Source: Bifidobacterium thermophilum (GTDB lineage Bacteria; Actinomycetota; Actinomycetes; Actinomycetales; Bifidobacteriaceae). From it: 64,000 bases of DNA. Of this stretch, positions 1 to 10,584 are shown in pieces. The stretch spans positions 62,001-126,000 of the forward strand of contig JGZV01000002.1 in the NCBI GenBank assembly GCA_000741495.1. Direction: 5' to 3'. The first letter of the stretch is position 1, and the number at the start of each line of letters is the position of its first letter. The notes under the pieces are model-generated. The model was given only the letters and a program-made list of their open reading frames with translations, made no database searches and had not been told where the DNA came from. The position numbers and the translations under genes are program-made.

Positions 1-249
1 GTCGTCGATTCCGAAGGCAGCCGCATGCGCGTCAAAATGCAATCCGTTCGCGGCAAATATATTCGTCCGGCATTTATCGATGATGATGACGAGCAGCAGT
101 CGGACAACGAGTCACCGGCCGGTCTCCCCGTCGACAATGATGCGGACACCGCACAGGCTTCCGGTGAGGACACATCGCCAACGGCCCAACCTGCTGCCGT
201 GAACGCGGAACACACACAAACCGCAACAGCGGAACCCGAAACCAAGTAG
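1..249 (+). CDS. yajC: YajC-like preprotein translocase accessory subunit, 3' end only
   Basis: The frame is open from the first base to TAG at 247-249, so only the C-terminal 82 residues are present. The start of the fragment (DSEGSRMRVKMQSVRGKYI) has the beta-rich look of the cytoplasmic YajC domain. It is followed by a long acidic, Thr/Pro/Ala-rich disordered tail, a common elaboration in actinobacterial YajC. YajC is a small inner-membrane protein that associates with SecDF-SecYEG. The call rests partly on context, since ruvB-yajC-apt-sucCD is the usual bifidobacterial order. The membrane anchor lies outside the window, so identification is moderate. Confidence 0.6.
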   Translation, partial: VVDSEGSRMRVKMQSVRGKYIRPAFIDDDDEQQSDNESPAGLPVDNDADTAQASGEDTSPTAQPAAVNAEHTQTATAEPETK

Positions 250-308
250 TATCCGCGAAGCCGTTTTGATGCGACGACACCGGCAATCAGAAAGATCAGG
301 TTATTTCT

Positions 309-887
309 ATGGCATCCGATATCCATATCAGGCAGCTTGAACTCGTTGGCCACGAGCGGGCGGAATTCTTGACTTCACTGTTCCGTTCCATCAAAGGATT
401 CCCCAAAGAAGGCATTAATTTCCGTGATTTCATGCCTGTTCTGGAGAACGCCGAAGGACTGCAGATCATGCTTGAAGGCCTTGAGAAGGCTCTGCCTATC
501 CCTGCCGACGAATTCGATTCCGTGGCTGGGTTGGAAGCACGAGGATTCCTGTTTGGCCCAGCACTTGCTGCCCGTCTGGGCAAAGGCTTCATCGCGGTAC
601 GAAAAGCGGGCAAGCTCCCGCCGGAAGTCATCGGTGAAGATTACACCTTGGAATACGGTACGGCACGCGTTGAAGTCGAAGCCGATGCCGTGAGCAGGGG
701 AGAGCGCGTACTGATCGTCGACGATTTGATCGCCACCGGCGGGACCGCCAAGGCCGCTGCCGACTTGATTCGCAAGTGTGGAGGCACAGTAGCTGGTTTC
801 AGTTTCGTCATGCAACTCGAAGGCCTGAGTGGGATTGAAGAGCTGGGCGATTATCCGACCAGTACCTTGGTCTCGATGCCAGCGTAA
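309..887 (+). CDS. apt: Adenine phosphoribosyltransferase
   Basis: Salvages adenine by condensing it with PRPP to give AMP and pyrophosphate in the cytoplasm. The 192-residue protein is of normal family length. The PRPP-binding loop VLIVDDLIATGGT is at residues 134-146, and the adenine-side segment AGLEARGF is around 73-80. The gene starts 59 nt after the yajC-like reading frame and is followed 22 nt later by sucC, so co-transcription is likely. purH, further down the same run, adds de novo purine synthesis to the cluster. No frameshift or missing motif is seen. Confidence 0.95.
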   Translation: MASDIHIRQLELVGHERAEFLTSLFRSIKGFPKEGINFRDFMPVLENAEGLQIMLEGLEKALPIPADEFDSVAGLEARGFLFGPALAARLGKGFIAVRKAGKLPPEVIGEDYTLEYGTARVEVEADAVSRGERVLIVDDLIATGGTAKAAADLIRKCGGTVAGFSFVMQLEGLSGIEELGDYPTSTLVSMPA

Positions 888-909
888 CGAATTCAGGAAG
901 AAGGAAGTC

Positions 910-2118
910 ATGGATCTTTATGAATATCAAGCGCGTCAACTGCTCGATGAGCAAGGCATCGCGACTCCGAACGGGATTTTCGCCCGAGATGTCGATGAAG
1001 TCGCCCAGGCTGCAGACACCATCGGATATCCGTGTGTCATCAAGGCGCAGGTCAAAATTGGACATCGTGGGCAGGCAGGCGGTGTGAAGATCGCTCACAC
1101 TCGCGAAGAAGCGGTCGCTGCAGCGAACACCATCTTCCCCATGATCATCCATGGCCATAAGGTGCGTGGTGTTCTTGTAGCGGAAGCCAAAAACGTCATC
1201 CACGAGTACTACGTCTCCATTTCCGTTGACCGTACTTCGCGTGATTTCGACGTCCTCGCGACCGCCAATGGCGGCACCGAAGTCGAGGAGATCGCCAAGG
1301 CGCATCCCGAATCGGTGAAGCGTTTGCATATCAATGCGCTGGATACTTTTGATCTCGATGCCGCCACCGAAATGGCGAAGAACATCGGATTCTACCACGC
1401 GGATGTCGATCAGGCAGCACGGATTCTTCTGAACATGTGGCAGTGTTTCAAAGCCAATGATGCAACACTTGTGGAGATTAATCCTCTCGCCAAGATCGGC
1501 GATCCCGACGATGAGTCCAGCAAATCGTTGTGTGCCCTTGACGCGAAGATTTCACTTGACGATAATGCCGCGTTCCGCCACGATGGGTGGAAGCGTTTCG
1601 CGGGTGCGTCCCAGCTTGACCCCTACGAGCAGCGGGCCAAAGAGCTCGGCTTGCACTACGTACATCTGCAGGGGCAGGTTGGCGTCATCGGCAACGGCGC
1701 CGGTTTGGTTATGAGCTCGCTCGACGCGGTGTCCGGTGCCGGCGAGGAACAGGGGACGGGCATCAAACCTGCCAACTTCCTTGACATCGGCGGCGGTGCT
1801 TCGTCTGAAGTCATGCGTAACAGTTTGGAGATCGTTCTGTCTGACCCCCAAGTGAAATCGGTGTTCGTCAACGTGTACGGTGGTATCACGTCATGTGAGC
1901 AAGTCGCCGCCGGAATTCTGGGAGCGTTGCAGGCGATTGAGACCGTCAAGCCGATTGTCGTGCGTTTTGATGGCAACGCGGCCCAAGAAGGGTTGAGAAT
2001 GCTTTCCGACGCCAACGATCCGCATCTCCACGTGTTTGACACGATGGAGGAAGCCGCACAGCAGGCTGCCCATATCGCTGCCCTCGCACAAGCTGCAGAC
2101 AAGGAGACCAACAAATGA
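910..2118 (+). CDS. sucC: Succinate-CoA ligase (ADP-forming), beta subunit
   Basis: Beta subunit of succinyl-CoA synthetase, which interconverts succinyl-CoA and succinate with nucleotide phosphorylation. The product is 402 residues, starting MDLYEYQARQLLDEQG with an ATP-grasp domain, and has the C-terminal ligase half with NFLDIGGGA and VNVYGGITSC. I chose ATG 910 over an upstream in-frame ATG because it matches the family N-terminus and follows an AGGAAGAAGGA ribosome-binding site. The stop overlaps the sucD start (ATGA), which implies translational coupling. Bifidobacteria have only fragments of the TCA cycle, so here the enzyme probably serves succinyl-CoA supply or substrate-level exchange (inference). 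Confidence 0.95.
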   Translation: MDLYEYQARQLLDEQGIATPNGIFARDVDEVAQAADTIGYPCVIKAQVKIGHRGQAGGVKIAHTREEAVAAANTIFPMIIHGHKVRGVLVAEAKNVIHEYYVSISVDRTSRDFDVLATANGGTEVEEIAKAHPESVKRLHINALDTFDLDAATEMAKNIGFYHADVDQAARILLNMWQCFKANDATLVEINPLAKIGDPDDESSKSLCALDAKISLDDNAAFRHDGWKRFAGASQLDPYEQRAKELGLHYVHLQGQVGVIGNGAGLVMSSLDAVSGAGEEQGTGIKPANFLDIGGGASSEVMRNSLEIVLSDPQVKSVFVNVYGGITSCEQVAAGILGALQAIETVKPIVVRFDGNAAQEGLRMLSDANDPHLHVFDTMEEAAQQAAHIAALAQAADKETNK

Positions 2119-3038
2119 CGTTGTTTGTAGAAGATGGCGCACCGGTTATCGTTCAAGGCATGACCGGACACCAAGGCATGACACACACCGCTCGCATGCT
2201 GAAGGCGGGCACGAATATCGTCGGCGGTGTGAATCCTCGCAAGGCAGGAACCTCAGTCACGTATCCCAACGCGAAGAACGGGAAGGATGCAGTCATCCCG
2301 GTCTATGCGACATGCAGCGAAGCATCCAAGGCGACCGGTGCCCACGCCAGTGTCATCTTCGTCCCGCCTCGTTTCGCCAAGGATGCGGTTGTCGAAGCGA
2401 TCCAAGCGGGAATCAGCACCATCGTGGTCATCACTGAAGGCATCCCGGTGGCTGATTCGGCGTATTTCGTTGAGTTGGCCCTGCGCAAGGGTGTGCGCAT
2501 TATCGGCCCGAACTGCCCGGGGCTCATCACCTTGCCCTCGTCCGAACGGTCCAAGGGCGTCAATTTGGGCATCATTCCCGATGGTATCGTCAAGCGGGGC
2601 CCGCTCGGCTTGGTTTCCAAATCCGGAACCTTGACCTATCAGCTCATGGGAGAGTTGTCTGATATCGGGTTCACCGCCTGCGTCGGTGTCGGCGGTGACC
2701 CGATTGTCGGCACCACCCTTCAGGAAGCGCTTGAAGCATTCGAAGCTGACGAAGCGACCAAGGGTGTTGTCATGATCGGCGAGATTGGCGGAAGCGCCGA
2801 ACAGGATGCCGCGCAATGGGCCAGTACACATATGACCAAGCCGGTCGTCGCTTATATCGCCGGATTCACTGCGCCCGAAGGCAAACAGATGGGACACGCC
2901 GGCGCGATTGTGTCAGGCGGCAAAGGCACCGCACAGGATAAGAAAGTCGCACTGGAAGCGGTAGGCATTCCGGTAGGCAAGACTCCGCGCCAGACCGCGG
3001 AACTGATGCGTAAGGCATTGCAATCCGTAGCCGCATGA
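2115..3038 (+). CDS. sucD: Succinate-CoA ligase, alpha subunit
   Basis: Alpha subunit, 307 residues, with an N-terminal CoA-binding Rossmann domain. The phosphorylated histidine is His261 in GHAGAIVSGG, the signature of the family, and GVGGDP lies near residue 191. The start overlaps the sucC stop by four bases, so the two subunits are probably made in equal amounts. The TGA stop in turn overlaps an ATG at 3035 that begins the repaired DUF6350 frame, so coupling continues downstream. Confidence 0.95.
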   Translation: MTLFVEDGAPVIVQGMTGHQGMTHTARMLKAGTNIVGGVNPRKAGTSVTYPNAKNGKDAVIPVYATCSEASKATGAHASVIFVPPRFAKDAVVEAIQAGISTIVVITEGIPVADSAYFVELALRKGVRIIGPNCPGLITLPSSERSKGVNLGIIPDGIVKRGPLGLVSKSGTLTYQLMGELSDIGFTACVGVGGDPIVGTTLQEALEAFEADEATKGVVMIGEIGGSAEQDAAQWASTHMTKPVVAYIAGFTAPEGKQMGHAGAIVSGGKGTAQDKKVALEAVGIPVGKTPRQTAELMRKALQSVAA

Positions 3039-4400
3039 ACAAGCGTGTAGTCTCGTTTTTCAAGGGGGGTCGCCTTCGCGGCGGCCTCCATGGCGTTGTA
3101 TGTGCTGGCACTGTGGCTTGTCATCACATTACTGCTACTCGTGGTGTCCATGGAAGAGGGCGCTACGAATCTGACAGGCTATGCCGTTCCCCTTACCCAG
3201 GCCATGGTGTTGCTCGCCCAAGGCGTCGGGTTCCGTGCCGGGGCGGTCACATTAAGCATCATTCCTCTCGGGCTTACGCTATTGCTCATATGGCTTCTGT
3301 CGGCTATTGCACGCAAGCGGAGCCTTCCCGTACCAGCCTATTTCGGCGGACTGCTCGTTTGGCTGGTGATGAATGCGGCGTTCACGTATGGTGTTTCAGT
3401 GAGTCTGCTCGACGATACCATCCATGTCCTATTGAAAACGGGTATGGTATTCACTGCAGCGTATCTTATCGGCACCATCCCGGCAAGCCAGGCCTGGCAC
3501 ACCGTTTCGCAGTTCTTTCATGAACGCATGACACCAGGCTTACGCCGTACTTGGACTCTGGGACTCACCTTGGCAGGCACGCTGTTGGCCGTCTACATGG
3601 TTGTCGCCTTTATCGATCTTGTTGTCTGGATTGTATACGGCTATGACGCCGTCCAGCGTGTGTTCGAACTGGATGCCATGGGCACCGGTTCGCGTATTCT
3701 CACATCGATTTGTACACTCGCATGGTTGCCCAATTTATGCCTGTGGTCGTTGTCTTGGATGTTCGGTGCCGGCTTCCATATCGGCGATGTCGCACATTTC
3801 ACGCTGTGGACGGACCACAGTGACGGATTGCCCGGCATACCGGTATTCGCCATCTTCCCCCAAGCGCTTACCAACGATGGGCTGCGAACCGTATTGATAT
3901 CACTGCCGCTTATCATTGCAGTTGTATGCGCTACGGCGTTTATGCTATCGCCTACCGGCTTTGCGATTCGGGCGCCTCACGCACAAGACGATCGTCAGAC
4001 CTTGATGCGCAAAGCGGTGGGCTTCGCGTACCCGCTCGGCGCGTTCAGTATCGCCGGTGCGCTGGTGTCTCTCGCCTCATCGTGCATGTTTGCCGTATCC
4101 AACGGATCGCTGGGAAGGCATCGTTTGGCCCATGTCGGTGTCGATGTGGTCTCGTCGACCCGTGCGGTCGCCCAACCGACGATGACCGGTCTGTTTGCAG
4201 TATGGGCGGCAGTCATCGTGTTTGACGCGGCCATATATGGATTACGCTTGGGTTGGATGCGTTTGCGTCCGGCCAAGGAATCCCGTGAACCATCCGCACA
4301 GGATGACGGGAAAACCATGGACGTGCAACCCACGCCCCGTGTCGTGAATTCGGCACCCATCACCAAGGAGGAGCAGGATGACAACAAATCGGCCGATTAA
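3035..4400 (+). CDS. DUF6350-type multipass membrane protein, frameshifted near its 5' end
   Basis: A polytopic membrane protein of unknown function, about 450 residues, with roughly ten hydrophobic segments and a charged Pro/Ser-rich C-terminal tail. As read, the open frame begins at ATG 3090. However, ATG 3035, overlapping the sucD stop, opens [11 protein letters not shown], and dropping one G from the six-G run at 3064-3069 joins it to [17 protein letters not shown], a complete first transmembrane segment. I therefore give the gene from 3035 and treat the extra G as an error or slippage. Actinobacterial DUF6350 genes typically sit next to purine genes, as here, beside purH, whose start overlaps the end of this gene. 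Confidence 0.7.
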
Positions 4401-6006
4401 ACGCGCCCTTGTGTCAGTATTCCACAAAGACGGCATCGACGTGCTGGCGAAAGCCTTCATCGCGGCGGGAACAGAAGTGGTTTCCACCGGTTCGACCGCG
4501 AAGCGGCTTGCCGAGCTTGGAGTACAAGTCATCGAAGTCAGCGATGTCACAGGATTCCCGGAAAGCCTTGACGGGCGAGTCAAGACGCTCGATCCGCATA
4601 TTCATGCGGGCATTCTCGCCGACATGACCAACCCGGACCATGTGAATCAGCTGAAAACGCTTGGTATCAAGCCGTTTGATTTGGTGGTCGTCAATCTCTA
4701 CCCCTTCGCTGACACGGTTCGTTCCGGCGCCAATGAGGCTGATACCATCGAGAAAATCGATATCGGCGGGCCGTCCATGGTTCGTGCCGCCGCGAAGAAC
4801 AGCGCGACCGTCGCCATCATTACCGATCCGAATGATTATGCTCTGGTCGCCAAGCGTGTCGAAAACGGCACCGGATTCGATCTTGAGGAACGTCGCTGGC
4901 TGGCCGCCAAGGCTTTCGCTCACACCGCAGCCTATGATGCGACGATCAACGAGTGGACTTCGAAGCACTGGCCGAAACCAAAGAGCATCGAACAGGATGA
5001 AGCCGGTGCGCAAGAATTGCCGCATGAGGATTCGCTGTTCCCCGCCGCGTACACGCGTACCTGGGATCGCGCCCATATCCTGCGCTATGGTGAGAACCCC
5101 CATCAAAGCGCCGCGTTGTATCTTGACCCGTTGAACCAGAACGGTTTTGCGCATGCCGAGCAGTTGGGCGGCAAACCGATGAGCTACAACAACTATGTGG
5201 ATGCCGATGCCGCGTGGCGTGCCGTATGGGATTTCGCCCCGCAAATCGCTGTCGCTGTTGTCAAGCACAACAATCCGTGCGGACTTGCCATTGGCGCGAC
5301 TGTTGCTGAAGCCCATAAGAAGGCACACGCGTGCGACCCGATGAGTGCCTATGGCGGCGTGATCGCAGCCAATACGACGGTTACCCTCGAGATGGCGCAG
5401 AATGTCCGGCCGATCTTCACCGAAGTCATCGTCGCCCCGGAATATGAGCCCGAGGCGTTGGAACTGCTGAAGACCAAGAAGAAGAATCTTCGTATTCTCA
5501 AGGTTGCGGAACCGCCGCGTACCAAGCAGCAGTACCGGCAGATCGATGGCGGCCTGCTGGTGCAGACCATGGATCTCATCGATGCCCCCGGTGACACGCC
5601 CGACGCTTGGAAGCTTGTTTCCGGTGAGGCCGCTGATGCCGAGACGCTCCGCGATCTTGAATTCGCATGGCGAGCCATCCGTTGCGTGAAATCCAATGCG
5701 ATCCTGTTGGCGCATGACCAAGCTACGGTCGGTATCGGTATGGGCCAGGTCAATCGTGTGGATTCCTGCCATCTTGCGGTAGAACGTGCGAATACGCTGG
5801 CTGATGGCGCCAATCGTGCACAAGGCTCGGTTGCTGCTTCTGACGCATTCTTCCCCTTCGCTGACGGTGCCGAATACCTGATCAATGCCGGTGTCAAGGC
5901 TATTGTCCAGCCTGGCGGTTCGATTCGCGACGAGGAAGTGTTCGAAGCTGCCCGTAAGGCCGGCGTAACCATGTACATCACCGGAACGCGCCACTTCTTC
6001 CACTGA
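4378..6006 (+). CDS. purH: Bifunctional AICAR transformylase / IMP cyclohydrolase
   Basis: Catalyses the last two steps of de novo purine synthesis: formyl transfer from 10-formyl-THF to AICAR, then ring closure to IMP. The 542-residue protein has an N-terminal MGS-like IMP cyclohydrolase domain ([18 protein letters not shown], then [10 protein letters not shown]) and a C-terminal transformylase domain with the catalytic KHNNPCG motif near residue 297. The start overlaps the end of the DUF6350 gene by 23 bases and is preceded by AGGAGGAG-type purines. The protein is full length and apparently intact. Confidence 0.96.
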   Translation: MTTNRPIKRALVSVFHKDGIDVLAKAFIAAGTEVVSTGSTAKRLAELGVQVIEVSDVTGFPESLDGRVKTLDPHIHAGILADMTNPDHVNQLKTLGIKPFDLVVVNLYPFADTVRSGANEADTIEKIDIGGPSMVRAAAKNSATVAIITDPNDYALVAKRVENGTGFDLEERRWLAAKAFAHTAAYDATINEWTSKHWPKPKSIEQDEAGAQELPHEDSLFPAAYTRTWDRAHILRYGENPHQSAALYLDPLNQNGFAHAEQLGGKPMSYNNYVDADAAWRAVWDFAPQIAVAVVKHNNPCGLAIGATVAEAHKKAHACDPMSAYGGVIAANTTVTLEMAQNVRPIFTEVIVAPEYEPEALELLKTKKKNLRILKVAEPPRTKQQYRQIDGGLLVQTMDLIDAPGDTPDAWKLVSGEAADAETLRDLEFAWRAIRCVKSNAILLAHDQATVGIGMGQVNRVDSCHLAVERANTLADGANRAQGSVAASDAFFPFADGAEYLINAGVKAIVQPGGSIRDEEVFEAARKAGVTMYITGTRHFFH

Positions 6007-6212
6007 TCCGCAACCATGACGGGGGAGAGCCAGCCGCTGTTCAACGTCATGCTCGGTGTTCGTCCGTTGGGGCGGGATGCTTATAGCACGTATGTCTTGG
6101 CATCCCGCTCCAACGTGTATATTGTGATGCAGCGCAATCGAGTCGCGGACATGCCGGTGCGTTCGTGGCAAGCAGTCGGCATGTCATCCCGGTATAAGGA
6201 AGGACAGTAATC

Positions 6213-6500
6213 GTGGCACATGAACATCCCTATGTTTCGGAAGCTCGTGAAGGCAAACCTGGTTGTGAATGGACGGTTGCGCTGTTGGTGTGCCTGACCG
6301 GTATTCTCGCTGGTCTTGGATATACGACGGCCGCCACGATTGTTCTTGTCGTGACGGCCGTTGTGCTGGGATTGATTCGCGTCATACTGCGTGATCGCAG
6401 CCCTTGGAAGGTGCGTTCCGCGGTATTTGACTCCCTGATGTGCTTATGCTTCGGGCTCGGACTTTCCGTTCTCGCTTTGAGCATCCACTTCATGGTCTGA
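6213..6500 (+). CDS. DUF3017 small membrane protein
   Basis: A 95-residue protein with three predicted transmembrane segments (about residues 20-38, 40-57 and 74-93). It matches the pattern of the actinobacterial DUF3017 family, whose function is unknown. It starts at GTG 6213 with AAGGAAGGA 5-10 nt upstream. Its last 57 nt overlap, tail to tail, the 3' end of the MIP channel gene on the other strand. It is separated from purH by 206 nt that contain no convincing gene. Confidence 0.7.
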   Translation: MAHEHPYVSEAREGKPGCEWTVALLVCLTGILAGLGYTTAATIVLVVTAVVLGLIRVILRDRSPWKVRSAVFDSLMCLCFGLGLSVLALSIHFMV

Positions 6501-7430
6501 ATCGTCGGCGCTGTCGGCTGAAACATCCTGCTCATCATGCTCGTCGGAGGTATCGCCTTCGGAGGCCTGACCATCCGCTTCATCCGCAATATCCTGTGGC
6601 GTTTCTTGGTCTTGTACGGCAGTAAGGCGGGCGGCGGCTTGATCCCTGATAAGCTGCACGCCGATCATCACCATGGCGACGATCGCAGCAGCAAGAATCG
6701 GACAAATCCAGAACACCCACAGCTGTTGCATAGGATTCTGAGCCAATCCCGCGTTGCGGGCGAACAATGCGATACCCGTGGAACGTGCCGGATTCATGCC
6801 GGCACCGGTCACCGGGTAGGTCATAGCGGCACCCAATCCATATGCCAGACCCATGGCGGTGGCGTGAGCGGTGGCGTCCGCATCGTCGTGTGATGTCGCC
6901 ATCGCGGCGGCAACCACCAGAATGCTTGCGATGATTTCAACAATCACAGCCAACGTGATATCGAAGGAGGCGCTGACGCTGCTGAGCATCGAGGCGGATA
7001 CTGAGCCATCGCCGAATCCGTTTACCGCGTCGGTCAGCCAAATTTTCTTGGTCAATGTTTCGGTGGTGGGAAGAATGCCCACGAGGATCGCTCCGGCGAT
7101 AACGCCGCCGAGCACCTGTGCGACGATATACAGCACACCGTCGACAGGCTTCGTCCTGCCGATCAACATGGATGCCAACGTGATAGCGGGATTGAATTGG
7201 CCCCCGGATACTTTGGAGAAGATGAAGGTGACGGCGGCGTACGCTACGCCGGTGGCGAGCGCAATGAATGCCATATTGATGCCGAATAGTGCTGACCCGA
7301 ATGTGCTGAAAGCATAAATCGCGAAGAAGACGATGCAGCTGCCTGCGAGTTCTGCGCCGACGCGAACCGCGAGTGGCATGGTCGTTTGAGCAGGCGCGTT
7401 GTGGGTGGCCTGTGATCCCGTATCAGTCAT
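6444..7430 (-). CDS. MIP-family channel (aquaporin / glycerol facilitator)
   Basis: A major intrinsic protein, 328 residues. Two half-helix motifs line the pore: NPA at 80-82 (GGQFNPAITL) and NPAR at 213-216 (GMNPARSTG). Six transmembrane helices span roughly residues 20-255. It should carry water or small neutral solutes across the cytoplasmic membrane; the selectivity filter cannot be assigned by eye. The last 65 or so residues are an unusual, strongly acidic tail (Glu/Asp/Ser/Gln), probably cytoplasmic and disordered. The gene is monocistronic, converges with the DUF3017 gene with a 57-nt overlap, and diverges from rluB. Confidence 0.88.
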   Translation of the reverse strand: MTDTGSQATHNAPAQTTMPLAVRVGAELAGSCIVFFAIYAFSTFGSALFGINMAFIALATGVAYAAVTFIFSKVSGGQFNPAITLASMLIGRTKPVDGVLYIVAQVLGGVIAGAILVGILPTTETLTKKIWLTDAVNGFGDGSVSASMLSSVSASFDITLAVIVEIIASILVVAAAMATSHDDADATAHATAMGLAYGLGAAMTYPVTGAGMNPARSTGIALFARNAGLAQNPMQQLWVFWICPILAAAIVAMVMIGVQLIRDQAAARLTAVQDQETPQDIADEADGQASEGDTSDEHDEQDVSADSADDSDHEVDAQSENGKSEPEA

Positions 7431-7648
7431 TGATGGTTCTTTCTCTAGATGGGATGGCGGGGCGCGACGCGTGTTGGACGTGCCGGTGTTCCGTCAGACA
7501 TGCGTCATTCTACCAGCACGGCATGGTGTCCTTGGGATTGAGGTACAATATTGCTGTTTTGCGGCTTGTATGCCAAGCTGAATTTCGCGAAACTACTGAT
7601 ATATGTATCCATGACAGTTTCAAGCTGTCCGGCCACGTTGGGAGAACG
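7431..7648. promoter_or_regulatory. Divergent intergenic region between the MIP channel gene and rluB
   Basis: These 218 bases must hold promoters for both the channel gene (leftward) and the rluB/cmk-der pair (rightward). It is relatively AT-rich around 7540-7615. I could not assign convincing -35/-10 pairs. A GGGAGA Shine-Dalgarno at 7640-7645 serves rluB. No riboswitch-like fold or operator repeat stands out. Confidence 0.35.
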
Positions 7649-8422
7649 ATGCCAAACGCATATTCTCGAGCGCTCAAAGCGCATGAAGACAATCAAGAAG
7701 GTATTCGCCTGCAGAAGGTTCTTGCCCAGGCGGGATTCGGATCACGACGCAAATGCGAGCAAATCATTCTCGACGGTAGGGTCGAGGTCGACGGCGAGCT
7801 GGTCACTCAACTCGGCACGCGGGTTGATCCGACGAGCCAACAAATCAGGGTTGACGGTTCTCGTGTACGGCTCAATCCGAATCATGTGACGCTGGCGTTG
7901 AACAAACCGCGCAAGGTGTTGAGCACGATGGATGACCCCAAGGGCCGGTACACGTTGCGTGACATTGTCGGCGACAAGTATGAGCGGATTTTCCATATGG
8001 GACGTCTGGATTATGACTCGGAAGGCCTGATCCTCATGACGAACGATGGCGAGCTCAGCCAGCATGTCATGCATCCCAAGTATGAGGTGGAGAAAACGTA
8101 TATTGCGACATTGCAGGGTCGTATCAGCGGCAATGTGTGTCGGCGCCTCGTATCGCAGGGCGTGCAACTTGATGACGGGTGGATTCGTCTCGATCATTGC
8201 GCCATAATCGATGCGAATCATGAGAGCACACTGGTGAAGGTTGTGCTGCATTCCGGAAAGAACCGTATCGTTCGTCGTATTTTTGACGCGGTCGGCTATC
8301 CGGTGAAGCGTCTTGTCCGCACTCAGATCGGCCCGATCAAGCTTGGCGACCTCAAGTCCGGATCGTATCGGGTGCTGTCGCAGACCGAGGTGCGTTCACT
8401 GGCCAAGGAGGTCGGACTGTGA
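7649..8422 (+). CDS. rluB: 23S rRNA pseudouridine synthase, RluB/RsuA type
   Basis: The 257-residue protein has an N-terminal S4 RNA-binding domain ([20 protein letters not shown], residues 18-37) and a pseudouridine synthase domain whose catalytic aspartate is Asp121 in [10 protein letters not shown]. It is expected to modify one uridine of 23S rRNA helix 89, as RluB does. I placed the start at ATG 7649 because of its GGGAGA ribosome-binding site; the frame is open further upstream but the added residues do not look coding. The stop overlaps the cmk-der GTG start (GTGA), so the two genes are coupled. Exact target specificity within the RsuA/RluB/E/F group is inferred. Confidence 0.88.
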   Translation: MPNAYSRALKAHEDNQEGIRLQKVLAQAGFGSRRKCEQIILDGRVEVDGELVTQLGTRVDPTSQQIRVDGSRVRLNPNHVTLALNKPRKVLSTMDDPKGRYTLRDIVGDKYERIFHMGRLDYDSEGLILMTNDGELSQHVMHPKYEVEKTYIATLQGRISGNVCRRLVSQGVQLDDGWIRLDHCAIIDANHESTLVKVVLHSGKNRIVRRIFDAVGYPVKRLVRTQIGPIKLGDLKSGSYRVLSQTEVRSLAKEVGL

Positions 8423-10542
8423 TTCGTGTGGCTATCGATGGTCCTGCCGGTGTCGGCAAATCGTCGACATCGAAGGCTTTGGCGCAGCATTTCGGTTTTG
8501 CATATCTGGATACCGGCGCAATGTACCGTGCTTGCGCATGGTGGTGTCTTCATCAGGGTATCGACCTTGATGCGGATGAGCTTGATGAGCGGTTGATCAC
8601 TGAGACTGTCGGCGAGTTCTTCACCGAGGGGCATGCTGATGTCACAGTCGACCCTGACGATCCGAAGGTGTTGGCTGATGGGCAGGATATCAGTGAGGAG
8701 ATTCGTTCCGCGCAAGTATCTTCGCATGTTTCGAAAGTTTCTGGAATCATTCCGGTACGCCATATTCTGATTGCCGCGCAGCGTGCGTATATCGCCAGGG
8801 AAGCGTCAGCTGACTCGTTCTCGCAGGGGCGTGGAATCGTTGCCGAGGGGCGGGATATCACGACGGTTGTCGAACCTGATGCAGAGGTTCGTGTTCTGCT
8901 CACGGCACGCGAAGAGGTCCGGCAGTCTCGTAGGAGCGGTCAGGCTGGTCAGGGTGTCGGAGCGGATGATGTCGCCAAACGTGACCGTGCTGATTCCAAG
9001 GTGACGAGTTTCCTGACTGCTGCCGACGGTGTCGTCACGTTGGACAACTCTGACCTCACGTTTGAGCAGACATTGGAACAGCTGATCAAACTGGTGGATG
9101 ACGCGATTGAGGAACAGCAGTACCGTGAGTATGCCTCGAATCTCGAAGGGTATGAGCTCGATGAGGAGGATCGAGAGCTCATCGCCGGCGATTATGACGA
9201 GTATGAGGATGATGCACTGGGCAAGCGTGTCGGTGTTATCGCCGTGGTTGGACGCCCGAACGTTGGCAAGTCGACGCTGGTGAATCGTATTCTCGGTCGT
9301 CGCGCGGCGGTTGTCGAGGACACGCCCGGCGTGACAAGAGATCGCGTCAGCTATGATGCCGAGTGGGCGGGAACGGATTTCAAGCTTGTTGATACCGGCG
9401 GCTGGGAAGCGGACGTCGAAGGCATCGCATCCGCGATTGCCTCCCAAGCGCAGATCGCGGTCCAGCTTGCGGATGCGGTGATTTTCGTTGTTGACGGGCA
9501 GATTGGCATGACCGACACGGATGAACGTATCGTGAGTATGCTTCGTTCCGCCGGTAAGCCGGTCACACTGGCCGTGAACAAGGTCGACGACGCGCAGAGC
9601 GAGTATCTGACCGCGGAATTCTGGAAATTGGGTCTCGGCGAGCCTCATGGCATTTCAGCGATGCATGGTCGCGGTGTCGGTGATTTGCTTGACGCTGCGA
9701 TTGATTCGTTGAAATCCGCCGATCAGACTTCCGGTTTCCTCACCCCATCACACTTGCGTCGCATCGCTTTGGTCGGGCGACCGAATGTCGGGAAATCCTC
9801 GCTGCTGAATCAACTGGCTCACGCCGAACGCTCCGTGGTCAATGATTTGGCCGGTACGACCCGTGACCCGGTGGATGAAATCATCAGCATGGACGGGCAG
9901 GACTGGCTGTTTATCGATACAGCCGGTATTAAGCGTCGCCAGCATAAGTTGTCCGGTGCTGAATACTATTCGTCGCTGCGCACGCAGGCTGCGATTGAAC
10001 GTTCCGAACTCGCGCTGGTGTTGTTCGACGCCTCGCAGCCGATTGCCGACCAGGATCTCAAAGTCATGAGCCAAGCGGTTGATGCCGGGCGTGCGGTTGT
10101 CTTGGTATTCAACAAATGGGATCTTATGGACGATTTCTCCAGACAGCGTCTCGAACGTCTGTGGAATACCGAGTTTGACCGTGTGACCTGGGCTGAGCGT
10201 GTCAACCTGTCCGCAAAAACCGGTTGGCACACCAACCGGTTGACCCGCGCCATGCGGACAGCGCTCGACTCGTGGGATAAGCGTATCCCGACAGGCAAGC
10301 TCAACGCGTTCCTCGGGCGAATCCAGGCGGCTCACCCTCACCCGCTGCGTGGCGGTAAGCAGCCGCGTATCCTGTTCGCAACCCAAGCGTCGACACGACC
10401 TCCGCGATTCGTCATCTTCGCGACAGGGTTCCTCGAGCATGGTTATCGCCGATATCTTGAGCGCCAGCTGCGTGAGAAATTCGGTTTTGAGGGGTCGCCA
10501 ATCCAGATTTCCGTGAAAATTCGTGAGAAACGCCGGAAATAG
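8419..10542 (+). CDS. cmk-der: Fused cytidylate kinase and Der (EngA) ribosome-assembly GTPase
   Basis: One 707-residue protein joins two essential enzymes. Residues 1 to about 235 are cytidylate kinase (P-loop GPAGVGKSS at 8-16, GRDITTVV at 144-151), which phosphorylates CMP/dCMP. A very acidic linker, about 236-268, follows. Residues 270-707 are Der, with two tandem GTPase domains (GRPNVGKS at 278-285 and 453-460, NKVD and NKWD G4 motifs) and a KH-like C-terminus that acts in 50S subunit assembly. In most bacteria these are separate genes; the fusion is typical of bifidobacteria. The start is GTG 8419, overlapping the rluB stop. Confidence 0.95.
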   Translation: MIRVAIDGPAGVGKSSTSKALAQHFGFAYLDTGAMYRACAWWCLHQGIDLDADELDERLITETVGEFFTEGHADVTVDPDDPKVLADGQDISEEIRSAQVSSHVSKVSGIIPVRHILIAAQRAYIAREASADSFSQGRGIVAEGRDITTVVEPDAEVRVLLTAREEVRQSRRSGQAGQGVGADDVAKRDRADSKVTSFLTAADGVVTLDNSDLTFEQTLEQLIKLVDDAIEEQQYREYASNLEGYELDEEDRELIAGDYDEYEDDALGKRVGVIAVVGRPNVGKSTLVNRILGRRAAVVEDTPGVTRDRVSYDAEWAGTDFKLVDTGGWEADVEGIASAIASQAQIAVQLADAVIFVVDGQIGMTDTDERIVSMLRSAGKPVTLAVNKVDDAQSEYLTAEFWKLGLGEPHGISAMHGRGVGDLLDAAIDSLKSADQTSGFLTPSHLRRIALVGRPNVGKSSLLNQLAHAERSVVNDLAGTTRDPVDEIISMDGQDWLFIDTAGIKRRQHKLSGAEYYSSLRTQAAIERSELALVLFDASQPIADQDLKVMSQAVDAGRAVVLVFNKWDLMDDFSRQRLERLWNTEFDRVTWAERVNLSAKTGWHTNRLTRAMRTALDSWDKRIPTGKLNAFLGRIQAAHPHPLRGGKQPRILFATQASTRPPRFVIFATGFLEHGYRRYLERQLREKFGFEGSPIQISVKIREKRRK

Positions 10543-10584
10543 GTGCTGCTGACGTGCCATACACCAACGGAACGCCACGCCGTG

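Noticed and set aside
4414..6171. 585-residue open frame opposite purH
   Set aside because: It lies wholly antisense to purH, has no recognisable domain or ribosome-binding site, and mirrors the codon bias of the real gene.
6016..6210. 64-residue frame between purH and the DUF3017 gene
   Set aside because: No ribosome-binding site, no hydrophobic or conserved pattern, and poor codon bias; I leave the gap as non-coding.
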